Of a stretch of 19,661 nt of DNA, positions 1 to 7,186 are shown in pieces. Origin of the DNA: an uncultured Chloroflexota bacterium (GTDB lineage Bacteria > Chloroflexota > UBA4733); assembly GCA_937967325.1 (NCBI GenBank), contig CALBSQ010000027.1, positions 1 through 19,661 on the forward strand. The letters run 5' to 3'. A program made the position numbers and the translations under genes. Each line of letters opens with the position of its first letter. Positions within the stretch are counted from its first letter, which is position 1. The notes beneath the pieces were generated by a model. The model saw only the letters and a list, made by a program, of their open reading frames with translations. It was not told the DNA's origin and did not search any database.

Positions 1-31
1 GTCGGCAGCGTCAGATGTGTATAAGAGACAG
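1..31 (+). other. Illumina Nextera transposase adapter (artefact)
   Basis: The first 31 bases match the Nextera read-1 adapter without its first two bases. They include the complete 19-bp Tn5 mosaic end AGATGTGTATAAGAGACAG at 13-31. This is library DNA, not genome; native sequence starts at base 32. It marks a contig end in a tagmentation-based assembly and should be trimmed. Confidence 0.98.
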
Positions 32-33
32 CC

Positions 34-681
34 TCAGTCCCCGCCGTGGCGGAGCGCCGCCGGGATGGTTCGCCACAGGATCTTGAGGTCGAGCCAGAAC
101 GAATAGGTGCGGATGTATTCCAGGTCCAGCCGGACCCACTCGTCAAAGTCCGCGCTCTGACGAGCAGCAACCTGCCACAAGCCGGTAATGCCTGGGGTCG
201 CTTCCAGGCGCTGGCGCTGATAGTCACTATAATACGCCACCTCTCCGGGATACTGCGGCCGCGGCCCGACCAGGCTCATGTCGCCGCGCAGCACGTTGAG
301 CAGTTGGGGGAGCTCGTCCAGACTCGTCTTGCGGAGCATCCGGCCGACGCGCGTCACGCGAGGATCATGAGGGATCCGGATGAGCATCACGCCGCCAAGG
401 TTCCGCGACTGCAGCTCCTTGAGGCGCTCCTCGGCATCCACCACCATGGTCCGAAACTTGTACATCAGGAAGGGCTTCCCGAGGCGACCAACGCGGACAG
501 CATTGAATAGCGCCGGTCCGCGCGTATCGCAGCAGATCGCCACCGCGGCGACGAGCATCACCGGTGACGTCAGGACGAGGCCGGTCAAGCTCAACGTCAC
601 GTCGAGCACACGCTTGGCGCGCATGTGCAGACCGTAACGCTGGGCCGGGTCCCGCTCATCTTTGCTGCATGGGTCAATCAT
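34..681 (-). CDS. Small monotopic phosphoglycosyl transferase (bacterial sugar transferase family)
   Basis: Transfers a sugar phosphate from a nucleotide sugar to undecaprenyl phosphate at the inner membrane, the first step of glycan assembly (family knowledge). The 215-aa product has one hydrophobic segment at about 26-50 containing a Ser-Pro pair (39-40), as in the re-entrant membrane helix of PglC. It then has YKFRTM (74-79), TSLDELPQLLNVLRGD (119-134) with the Asp-Glu dyad at 122-123, SLVGPRP (136-142) and PGITGLWQV (163-171). Length fits the short PglC-like class rather than the multi-helix WcaJ class. ATG at 681 is chosen because it leaves a short N-terminus before the membrane helix; an in-frame ATG at 624 is possible, and the frame stays open further upstream without homology. 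The stop lies 3 bases from the adapter, so the gene is complete but its downstream context is lost. Donor sugar cannot be read from the sequence. It is divergent from the DUF4012 gene. Confidence 0.93.
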   Translation of the reverse strand: MIDPCSKDERDPAQRYGLHMRAKRVLDVTLSLTGLVLTSPVMLVAAVAICCDTRGPALFNAVRVGRLGKPFLMYKFRTMVVDAEERLKELQSRNLGGVMLIRIPHDPRVTRVGRMLRKTSLDELPQLLNVLRGDMSLVGPRPQYPGEVAYYSDYQRQRLEATPGITGLWQVAARQSADFDEWVRLDLEYIRTYSFWLDLKILWRTIPAALRHGGD

Positions 682-878
682 GGTCCGCCAACGATGGGTC
701 AGTGCAAGACACTCACGTGTTGATTGCTTATACCAAGCCCACCTGAACATGTGGTGACGGGTCGCCCGCCAGAAATGACATCGCGTGAGTTTACCAGAGA
801 ACCCGAGAGACTCGATATTCGACCTGGCCCGATTCGGCAGCCAGGGTCGATGCCCAAAGGTACTACAATCCATGCATT

Positions 879-2870
879 ATGCGGCGTGCTGTCTTCTTCG
901 CTGGCCTGCTCATGTTGGCTCTAGAACTTGTCGGCGCCGGGTGGGCAATCCATGAGGGCCTGCGCCTCCGGCAGGTTGCACTAGCCCTGCGGCAGGAGAC
1001 CCGGACGGACAGCCACGCGCTCGATGGGCTGTCCGTCACGCACCCCGACCTGGCACGACTGGAGGCGTTGCGCAGCCACGCTCAGGCGGCCGGGGTGGAG
1101 ACACAACAACTACTTGCCGCCGGCCGGCGCTGGCGCTGGCTCCTGGCGCCTGCTGAGCGCTGGCCGGCGGCCGGCTTGGAGGTTCGCCAGGGCCTGGCCG
1201 CCCTGGCCGCCGCGCATGCCGGGAGCGCGCTGGCGGCGACGCTCCTGGACACCGCCCCGAAGCTCCTTCCCGCCAGTCCTAATGCAGCACACCCCTCCCA
1301 GGTACTCCTGGAGCTTCGCGCCGCTCAGCCCGAGCTGGCCGACGCGCTCCTCGACAGCGCCAGCCTGGATCGGTCGCTCACGCAAGTACGGGGCGGCCGG
1401 CTCTTTCATCTCGCGCAGCCGTTCCTCCCCCTGGAGCAGAGTGCGTTGCCGCTGGCCCAGCAGGTGCTCCGGGGAGCGCTGCTCGCGCCGGCCGCGCTGG
1501 GCATCGACGGTCCCGTCTCTTACCTGCTGGTGGCGCAGAACCCCTCCGACCTCCGCCCGACGGGCGGCTTTATGGGATCGTGGGGCGTGATCACCGTGAA
1601 CCAAGGGAGCATCACCCGCCTGGACTATCGCGGCTACGCCCAGTGGGAGGACGTCAGCGACCGGCGACGCGGCTGGCCGCTGCAGCCGGCGCCGGTCCAG
1701 CGCTATCTGCACCACTGCTGTATTGCCATGCAGGACGCCAACTGGTACGCCGACTTCCCGACCACCGCGCTGGTACTGCAGCAGTTCTTTCAGGCAGACC
1801 AGCCGACGCACCCGGCCGGCGTCATCGCCGTCGATCCAGCCGTGGTGCTCGCGCTGCTCCGTCTCACCGGACCGGTAGAGCTGTCGGCGCCCAAGCAGAC
1901 CGTGACGGCGGACAACTTTGTCGAGCTGGCCACCTACTATGAAGGCAACGGACCCACCCAACCGCCGCCGAATGTGGGCGTGAACAAGGAGTTCCTTGTA
2001 GCGGTGGCGGAGGCCCTGGCCGGGCGACTCGCGCAGTCGCCCCAGCTCCACTTGACGTCACTCGCCCAGGCTATGCTACCGCTCCTTGCGGAAAAGCACG
2101 TGCTTATCGCTTTCAACAACTCAGACCTGGCGGCGTTGACGCACGACCGCGGCTGGGATGGAGCGGTGACCACACCCGCTGGCGACTACCTGTTGCTGGA
2201 CGAGATGAGCATGAGCGACAACAAGGTGGATGAGGACATCGCGCGCGCCGTGACTGATCAGGTCCAGGTTACCGCGGACGGCGGCGCCGACGTTACGCTA
2301 CAGATTACCTGGCGGAACAACTATCCGCGCCCCCAGGAGCCGGACGCGGGGCTCGGGGCGGGCATTCCACCGACGACAGCGTTCCGCGACTACTTCCGGC
2401 TCTATCTGCCCCCAGGATCCACGCCCCGCGGCCTCGCTGGAGTAGACGACGTCTGGCCGGCGACGAGCGAGAGCGGTCACACCGTCATTCCCGGGTTCGT
2501 ATCCATCCCTCAGGCCGGATCGCGGACCGTCACGGTGCAGTACCACGTCCCCGCGGCGGTCCTCCCTGGCGGTAGCGGGCAACAGTATGTCTTGCACATG
2601 CAGGTGCAGCCGGGCACACCAGCGCTCCAGTTTCACGTGCGCATCCTCGGACCAACCGGCGCCGTTGTCGGGGACACCAGCTCGAGCTTGACCTATGATC
2701 AGTCATGGCGATTCCCGGTGACGGGAGCGGCGGTACACGCATTGGTCCCATCCGCTCCGTGGGACCAGAGTTGCGTGGCGCTGAAGCTAGTCGCGGGCCT
2801 GCTCGGTCCCTACTCGAAGCAACCAGCCAGCGTCCCCACGTATTGCGTCGTTCCCTCGCCGCGGTCATAG
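879..2870 (+). CDS. DUF4012 domain membrane-anchored protein
   Basis: The 663-aa product has an N-terminal hydrophobic segment (about 4-25) that anchors it, with the bulk probably outside the membrane. A helical, Ala/Leu-rich region follows (about 55-200). The DUF4012 signature is SYLLVAQNPSDLRPTGGFMG (214-233). Residues about 450-640 look like a beta-rich C-terminal half. DUF4012 has no settled biochemical function; it recurs in exopolysaccharide and cell-wall polymer gene clusters of Gram-positive-like bacteria and Chloroflexota, and the divergent sugar transferase here fits that. ATG at 879 is the first start giving the hydrophobic N-terminus. No Shine-Dalgarno sequence is seen at normal spacing; AAAGG (856-860) is about 18 bases away, so the message may be leaderless or the start weak. 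The role in envelope glycan assembly or display is inferred from context. Confidence 0.85.
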   Translation: MRRAVFFAGLLMLALELVGAGWAIHEGLRLRQVALALRQETRTDSHALDGLSVTHPDLARLEALRSHAQAAGVETQQLLAAGRRWRWLLAPAERWPAAGLEVRQGLAALAAAHAGSALAATLLDTAPKLLPASPNAAHPSQVLLELRAAQPELADALLDSASLDRSLTQVRGGRLFHLAQPFLPLEQSALPLAQQVLRGALLAPAALGIDGPVSYLLVAQNPSDLRPTGGFMGSWGVITVNQGSITRLDYRGYAQWEDVSDRRRGWPLQPAPVQRYLHHCCIAMQDANWYADFPTTALVLQQFFQADQPTHPAGVIAVDPAVVLALLRLTGPVELSAPKQTVTADNFVELATYYEGNGPTQPPPNVGVNKEFLVAVAEALAGRLAQSPQLHLTSLAQAMLPLLAEKHVLIAFNNSDLAALTHDRGWDGAVTTPAGDYLLLDEMSMSDNKVDEDIARAVTDQVQVTADGGADVTLQITWRNNYPRPQEPDAGLGAGIPPTTAFRDYFRLYLPPGSTPRGLAGVDDVWPATSESGHTVIPGFVSIPQAGSRTVTVQYHVPAAVLPGGSGQQYVLHMQVQPGTPALQFHVRILGPTGAVVGDTSSSLTYDQSWRFPVTGAAVHALVPSAPWDQSCVALKLVAGLLGPYSKQPASVPTYCVVPSPRS

Positions 2871-2932
2871 CCGCCGCACGATTCAGGCAAGGCAGCCCAT
2901 CCGAGCGGAGGACTCCCAGGTCAGACTCGTGG

Positions 2933-3364
2933 CTACACCTGCCCGGCTTCCCCGCCCGCGCCAGTGTGAGGTAGCTGCGTAGGCAGAGTCGTCGAGGGGA
3001 GCGCCGGCGTCTGAGCGGGTAGCGCTGGCGTCTGCGCTGGTACCTGAGCAGGCGCCGTTGTTGCCGCCGCCGTCTGGCTCGAACTGATCGTACTCGCCGA
3101 CGACGTCTCCGTGGGCGTGGTGATCACGCTCACGGATGTGCTGCCCGAGCTGACGACTGTGGTCGTCCCGGTCGTTTGGGATTGGGCGACCGAGGTCTGC
3201 GGACTCGGCTGTTGCGGCGTGGTGTCGAGATTCGGCGACCCCTGCGGATCGGCGATGGCGATCGGCACGCACATGGCCGCCGTCAGCCCCGCCAGCAATA
3301 AGGCAGATTGCAACTTCCCGAGCCGGTTGCCGAACGACGTCCATTTCCCTCGTAGGTTGCCCAT
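2933..3364 (-). CDS. Secreted Ser/Thr/Pro-rich small protein ending in LPHTG
   Basis: The product is about 143 aa. It has a basic N-terminus and a hydrophobic signal segment (LQSALLLAGLTAAMCVPIAIA, split by one Cys) with a likely cleavage before DPQ. The rest is low-complexity Ser/Thr/Gln/Pro, including the near-duplicated octapeptide PAQTPALP. The C-terminus is LPHTGAGGEAGQV, a sortase-like LPXTG pentapeptide, but the protein stops eight residues later without the usual hydrophobic helix and basic tail. ATG 3364 is preceded by GGGAAGG (3376-3382) with long spacing; GTG 3373 is an alternative three codons upstream. It is transcribed from the minus-strand promoter at 3444-3473 and is convergent with the DUF4012 gene. 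No enzyme domain is visible; a surface or spacer protein is the most that can be said. Confidence 0.75.
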   Translation of the reverse strand: MGNLRGKWTSFGNRLGKLQSALLLAGLTAAMCVPIAIADPQGSPNLDTTPQQPSPQTSVAQSQTTGTTTVVSSGSTSVSVITTPTETSSASTISSSQTAAATTAPAQVPAQTPALPAQTPALPSTTLPTQLPHTGAGGEAGQV

Positions 3365-3443
3365 GCTGTTCACGGCCTTCCCAAAATCTCACGGGAGTCA
3401 GCGAACGCCGACATCACCGGTTGAGCACACGGTGGCTACCTAC

Positions 3444-3473
3444 GCTATAGCGCACATTGCCTCCGGCTGTCAA
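3444..3473 (-). promoter_or_regulatory. Sigma70-like promoter of the LPHTG protein gene
   Basis: On the minus strand TTGACA (3468-3473) is separated by 18 bases from TATAGC (3444-3449). The predicted start near 3437 leaves a 5' leader of about 70 bases before ATG 3364. The -35 is a perfect consensus, unusual in DNA this rich in G and C. Confidence 0.7.
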
Positions 3474-3482
3474 ATGAACAGT

Positions 3483-3630
3483 AGCTAGATGAGGCCTGGT
3501 CATAAATCGCCAGGAGGTGCGCAGTCCGGCGGGACCGCCAACGGGCGGCTGTCCGAGGCTGCCGGTCTTGCGAGGATGAATGCACCAGATCACCAGAGGC
3601 GAACCATTTATGACCAGGCCTCAGCTAGAT
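3483..3630. mobile_element. MITE-like non-autonomous element with 8-bp target duplication
   Basis: The element proper is 3491-3622 (132 bp). Its ends are perfect 17-bp terminal inverted repeats, GAGGCCTGGTCATAAAT at 3491-3507 and its reverse complement at 3606-3622. It is flanked by exact 8-bp direct repeats AGCTAGAT (3483-3490 and 3623-3630), the signature of a transposition target duplication. The interior (3508-3605) has no credible transposase gene, so mobility would need a transposase in trans. Several IS families make 8-bp duplications; I cannot assign one. The intact repeats suggest recent insertion. Confidence 0.88.
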
Positions 3631-3658
3631 AGCGCGTTCGTACTGATGCCAACTCATC

Positions 3659-3676
3659 GCCTTCCATGGAAAAGGC
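3659..3676 (-). terminator. Weak hairpin downstream of the HAD gene
   Basis: GCCTTCCATGGAAAAGGC can fold as GCC-TTCC-AT-GGAA-(AA)-GGC. It lies 20 bases beyond the minus-strand stop of the HAD gene. No T-tract follows, so intrinsic termination is only possible, not shown. Confidence 0.25.
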
Positions 3677-3696
3677 AGGCGGCGACGAACGGACTA

Positions 3697-4560
3697 CTAA
3701 GCGCCGGACGAAATATTGGCCACCGCCGATGGCAGCACCCACCGCCGGATAGCGTGGGCAACTCCGTCCTCGGCGTTGGAAAGTGTCATTGCCGCCACAA
3801 CCTCGCGGGCCGGCGGCTTGGCATTGCCCATAGCGATGCCTAGTCCGGCCCAGCCCAGCATGGGCACGTCGTTGAGCTCATCGCCAATCGCCAGCACCTC
3901 CGATTGTGCAATGCCAAGCTGCTCCGCGACCCAGGCCACCGCGGTCGCCTTGGAGACGCCGGTCGACAAGATAGTCAGCGTCACGTCGTCGAAGGCCAGC
4001 GTGGCAATATCGTCCTGCACTTCTTCCATAAGCCGTCGCTTGATCTCGACCATCGAACCGGCCTCGGCGTAGAACCACAGCTTGCTGATGCGCGTCGCCT
4101 CATCGGCCAGCAGGGCCTGAACGTCGCCAACCGAGTCGGGCGGCTCAACCTGCCAGCGCAGCAACGAGTCCATTAGCCGCTCATCCATCGCCTCGACGCT
4201 CCAGCGGTCGCGCGGTCCCTCCTGGAACTCAACGTGGAGGTTGATGGCCGGATCGTGCTCCTTGAGGACTAGGGCGATACGCCGCGCCACGTCAAGGTCG
4301 ATCGGCTCGTGACGAATCGCACGCCGCCGAGCTACGTCATAGACCACCGCACCGTTGTAGGCGACGATCGGCGTGGGCAGACGCAGCGCCCGGTGAAACT
4401 CCACCATGTGGCGCGGCGCCCGGCCGGAGGCCAGCACCACCTGAACGCCTGCCCGCATGGCTTCCGTCACCGCCGCGGCATTCGCTGGACTCACCTGGCC
4501 TCGCGGGTCGAGCAACGTCCCGTCAAGGTCCAGAGCCAGCAAACGGTAACAGGGCGCCAT
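3697..4560 (-). CDS. Cof-type HAD-IIB sugar/nucleotide phosphatase
   Basis: Mg-dependent phosphatase of the haloacid dehalogenase superfamily, subclass IIB, usually acting on small phosphorylated metabolites such as sugar phosphates in the cytoplasm (family knowledge). The 287-aa product is a normal Cof/YbiV length. Motif I is DLDGT (11-15; nucleophile D11, acid/base D13), motif II ASGR (44-47; S45), motif III Lys 204 in GVSKATAV, and motif IV GDELND (226-231). The C2-type cap lies about 85-190. All catalytic residues are present. ATG 4560 is chosen because the LLALDLDGT strand begins at residue 7. The frame stays open for 100 codons upstream, but that part translates the REP-like repeat and is spurious. 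It is divergent from a Gfo/Idh/MocA gene, suggesting sugar catabolism; substrate unknown. Confidence 0.93.
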   Translation of the reverse strand: MAPCYRLLALDLDGTLLDPRGQVSPANAAAVTEAMRAGVQVVLASGRAPRHMVEFHRALRLPTPIVAYNGAVVYDVARRRAIRHEPIDLDVARRIALVLKEHDPAINLHVEFQEGPRDRWSVEAMDERLMDSLLRWQVEPPDSVGDVQALLADEATRISKLWFYAEAGSMVEIKRRLMEEVQDDIATLAFDDVTLTILSTGVSKATAVAWVAEQLGIAQSEVLAIGDELNDVPMLGWAGLGIAMGNAKPPAREVVAAMTLSNAEDGVAHAIRRWVLPSAVANISSGA

Positions 4561-4643
4561 CACGGCCAGTATACCGGCGTCGGGGACTCCACCGGCCTCG
4601 CCTCTCATGCACGGTCCCGGACCAATGTGGATGTTCTCGGCAA

Positions 4644-4660
4644 GGACGATACTATCGTCC
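4644..4660. promoter_or_regulatory. Perfect 17-bp palindrome, candidate operator
   Basis: GGACGATACTATCGTCC consists of exact 8-base arms (GGACGATA/TATCGTCC) around one central C. It lies in the 216-bp region between the divergent HAD (start 4560) and Gfo/Idh/MocA (start 4777) genes, the usual place for a dimeric repressor site. The cognate regulator is unknown; the ROK gene at 5912-7186 is the nearest candidate. Confidence 0.5.
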
Positions 4661-4685
4661 AGCGAGCGTTGTCTCCGTCGCCGTT

Positions 4686-4735
4686 CCCCCTCTCCGCGCC
4701 GGAGAGGGGGCCAGGGGGTGAGGTTCCCGGCGCAG
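4686..4735. repeat. REP-like hairpin element
   Basis: CCCCCTCTCCG (4686-4696), loop CGC and CGGAGAGGGGG (4700-4710) form a perfect 11-bp stem. It is followed by CCAGGGGGTGAGG (4711-4723), the typical tail of a dispersed repeat found in many high-GC genomes including Chloroflexota (recalled, not searched). Read on the minus strand it encodes LTPWPPLRRGEGE, a peptide that often marks over-extended gene starts. It lies between two divergent genes, so a terminator role is unlikely. Confidence 0.75.
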
Positions 4736-4776
4736 CAATCGCTGCGAATCTCCCCATCGTTGCGAAGGATATGCCA

Positions 4777-5859
4777 ATGACCAACGACGAACCCTTCCAG
4801 ATCGGCCTTGTCAGCTCCCCTCACCCCCACACGCGACTCCACCTCAAAACGCTGGACGCACTCCCTATCGTGGAAGCAATCCACCTCTGCGGACTAGCTG
4901 ACGAAGATATCCCTGGACTGTCCGGCAGCTCGTCGAAGGTGCGATCAGCAACCGACAACCTGCCGTCGCTGCTGGCACGACCGGAGTTGGACGCCTTGCT
5001 GGTCTGCGTGCGCAACGACCTCTGCCCGGCCATCTTGGAGGCGGCGATCGAGGCGGGCAAGCCGGTCCTGTTCGAGAAGCCCGGAGCGCTACGGGCAGCC
5101 GACCTGCGCCGTGTGTCCGGACTGGCGCGGGAACGCGGTTTGACCTTGGGTGCGATGCTGCAATGGCGGGGCCATCCGATCATCCAGGAGGTTCGCCAGG
5201 TTCGACGGGACGGCGCGCTGGGCCGGGTGATGGCGGTGGAGGGGCGGATGGTGACCTCCCAGGTGCGCTACCGTGACCCGTCCCACTGGCTTTTCGACCG
5301 CTCCACGGCCGGCGGCGGCATCCTCTCCTGGTTGGGCATCCACTACCTCGATGCGCTCTGCTTCCTGCTCGACGACCGGGTTACGGAGGTGACGGCCATC
5401 GCCGACAAGCTGAACCCCGAGCCGATCGACGTTGAAGACACCGCCGGCCTGGTGCTGCGATTTGCGGGCGGCGCCATCGGCACCTTCCACGCCGGCTACC
5501 ATCTGGTCGACGGACGGGCCGGCTACGTCGGTCCCAGCTACGACACCTTCCTGGCCCTGCGCGGCACGCTGGGCTATGCGCGCCTGCCGCTCTCCGAGGG
5601 AAACGCCTACGTGCTCCTGAGCGACGCACCCGGCTGGGCGGCGGGCGGCCGACGCGAGCGTCGCTTCGAGTTCCCGCCGTCCGACTCCTATGGCGGAGTC
5701 GCGGGCGAGGAGTTTGTCGCCCAGTTCCTGTATGCCGCTCGCGCCGGCCAGCCGGCGCTCTGTCCGATCGAGGCGGTCGTCCACGTCCTGGAGGTGATCG
5801 AGGCGGCGCTGGAGTCGTCCCAGACGGGGCGGACAGTACGCGTTGGCGGTCCCCGTTAG
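4777..5859 (+). CDS. Gfo/Idh/MocA family oxidoreductase
   Basis: Predicted cytoplasmic NAD(P)-dependent sugar or inositol dehydrogenase of 360 aa, the usual family length. The N-terminal nucleotide-binding half contains GKPVLFEKP (94-102) with the conserved EKP. The C-terminal alpha/beta half contains GGGILSWLGIHYLDALCFLL (about 181-200), where the conserved Asp and His of this family normally sit. The first strand reads IGLVSSPHPHTRLHL (9-23), so the canonical GxGxxG loop is absent and a Pro-His-Pro-His stretch takes its place; cofactor binding may differ. ATG 4777 is preferred over ATG 4771 because GAAGGA (4764-4769) is 7 bases before it. The open frame upstream to 4309 lies opposite the HAD gene and is not coding. 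Substrate unknown; the neighbours suggest carbohydrate metabolism. Confidence 0.88.
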   Translation: MTNDEPFQIGLVSSPHPHTRLHLKTLDALPIVEAIHLCGLADEDIPGLSGSSSKVRSATDNLPSLLARPELDALLVCVRNDLCPAILEAAIEAGKPVLFEKPGALRAADLRRVSGLARERGLTLGAMLQWRGHPIIQEVRQVRRDGALGRVMAVEGRMVTSQVRYRDPSHWLFDRSTAGGGILSWLGIHYLDALCFLLDDRVTEVTAIADKLNPEPIDVEDTAGLVLRFAGGAIGTFHAGYHLVDGRAGYVGPSYDTFLALRGTLGYARLPLSEGNAYVLLSDAPGWAAGGRRERRFEFPPSDSYGGVAGEEFVAQFLYAARAGQPALCPIEAVVHVLEVIEAALESSQTGRTVRVGGPR

Positions 5860-5911
5860 GTGGACTAGGCTAGGCGCCGTCCGGTACCCGCGCCGCTGCT
5901 GTGGACCGATG

Positions 5912-7186
5912 CTAGGTCAACGCCGCTGCCGTCGGCCGCCGTGCTACCGCCAACGGAACGGCGCCTTGCCGTTCCAGGAAGAGCGCCACGGCGCCGATCG
6001 CCCCGGCATCCTCTCCCAACGCGGAAGGAACGATCTGCAGGACCGCGGCAGACTGTATGGCAGCGCGTAGGCGCACCTCGCGCCGGATGGGCTCCAGAAT
6101 GGCCGTGCCCACGCGGCCTACCGGCCCGCCCAAGACGACCATCTGCGGATTAACCAGATTGACCAGGTTAGCAATGGCAATGCCAAGGTACTGCCCGGCC
6201 TCGACCAGCGCCTCGCGGGCTACACCGTCTCCTTCACGCGCGGCGTCGAGCACCATGTGCAGCGTGACACGCTCCAGGATGCCTCCGGTCATGGTCGGGA
6301 GCAGTGACGCGTCGCCACGGCGTGCCTTGGCCCGAGCCATCTGGACGATCGCCGCGCCGCCAGCGAGCGCTTGCAGGCAACCGCGATTGCCGCAGCTACA
6401 GATGGGGCCGTCCGGCAGCATCGTGACGTGGCCCAGCTCGCCTGCTCCGCCGGCGCTGCCGACGTATAGCGCCTCGTTGATGACCAGACCCGCGACGATC
6501 ACGTCCCCGATGAATACGTAGGCGAGGTGCTCGACCCCCTTCGCCGCGCCATACCACTTTTCGCCCAGCGCCGCGACCTTGGCTCGATTGGCGACGACGA
6601 CCGGCATTCCCAACCGAGCCTCCAGGAGGTCGGCGATCGGTACGTCTCGCCAACCGTAGGTCGTTGAGATCTTGATGCGGCGACCGGCAGGGTCCAGCAA
6701 CCCCGGCGCGCCAACGCCTAGCCCGAGGATCGGCAGCCCGGCTTGACCATGCAGCTCCTCAACTCCTCGGCACACTGCCTCCACAAAATCGTCGGCGGTT
6801 TGGCCGCGCACCGGGACGACGAGCCGCCGGAGCGGGCGCGCGCACAGGTCCGCGAGGACAACAATGCAACCTTCGTCCTCGAGTTGTGCCCCCAGTACCA
6901 GTCGGGCCGTTGGATCGAACTCCAGGAGTATCTGGCTGCGGCCACGGCCACGCTGGTGCTTACCGACCTCACGTAGAAAGCCGCCGTCAAGGAGCTCAGC
7001 TACGCTCTCCGAAACGGTGGCCTTGCTCAAGCCGGACAGGTGAGTCAGCTCGGTCCGAGTCGTCTGTCGCCGGCCGGCATTCACTTCAAGTTCCTGGATG
7101 AGATCGAAGACGATGTCCCGACCAAGATGGCGAAGCAAACTGGCACGGTTTGTTCCGGACGACGGCGCGTCGCGCGCTAGTCCCAT
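5912..7186 (-). CDS. ROK family transcriptional repressor (NagC/XylR-like)
   Basis: The 424-aa product has an N-terminal winged helix (about 25-80; TELTHLSGLSKATVSESVAE is the helix-turn-helix) and a ROK sugar-binding domain (about 90-410). The ROK zinc-site motif is intact as GELGH followed by CSCGNRGC. The catalytic segment of ROK kinases, normally with Asn-Asp, reads ANRAKVAALGE here, and the phosphate loop is IGDVIVAGL, lacking the usual GxGxG pattern. It therefore looks like a regulator without sugar-kinase activity. ATG 7186 gives a normal N-terminus with GTNRASLLRHL; TTG 7219 is an upstream alternative. It is divergent from the SDR gene at 7422 across 235 bp, so control of that gene and its own is likely (inference). 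The effector would be a sugar. Confidence 0.9.
   Translation of the reverse strand: MGLARDAPSSGTNRASLLRHLGRDIVFDLIQELEVNAGRRQTTRTELTHLSGLSKATVSESVAELLDGGFLREVGKHQRGRGRSQILLEFDPTARLVLGAQLEDEGCIVVLADLCARPLRRLVVPVRGQTADDFVEAVCRGVEELHGQAGLPILGLGVGAPGLLDPAGRRIKISTTYGWRDVPIADLLEARLGMPVVVANRAKVAALGEKWYGAAKGVEHLAYVFIGDVIVAGLVINEALYVGSAGGAGELGHVTMLPDGPICSCGNRGCLQALAGGAAIVQMARAKARRGDASLLPTMTGGILERVTLHMVLDAAREGDGVAREALVEAGQYLGIAIANLVNLVNPQMVVLGGPVGRVGTAILEPIRREVRLRAAIQSAAVLQIVPSALGEDAGAIGAVALFLERQGAVPLAVARRPTAAALT

Noticed and set aside
864..869. TACAAT as a -10 box for a leaderless DUF4012 message
   Set aside because: No -35 element at suitable spacing (the bases at 841-846 are CCAGGG), so it was not listed as a promoter.
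1110..2051. 313-codon open frame on the minus strand inside the DUF4012 gene
   Set aside because: Antisense shadow with no recognisable domain; DUF4012 motifs support the plus strand.
4309..4776. N-terminal extension of the first Gfo/Idh/MocA protein
   Set aside because: It runs antisense to the first part of the HAD gene and has no domain, while a good ribosome site precedes ATG 4777.
4561..4884. N-terminal extension of the HAD protein by about 108 residues
   Set aside because: It lacks homology, crosses the REP hairpin and the palindrome, and overlaps the start of the divergent Gfo/Idh/MocA gene.
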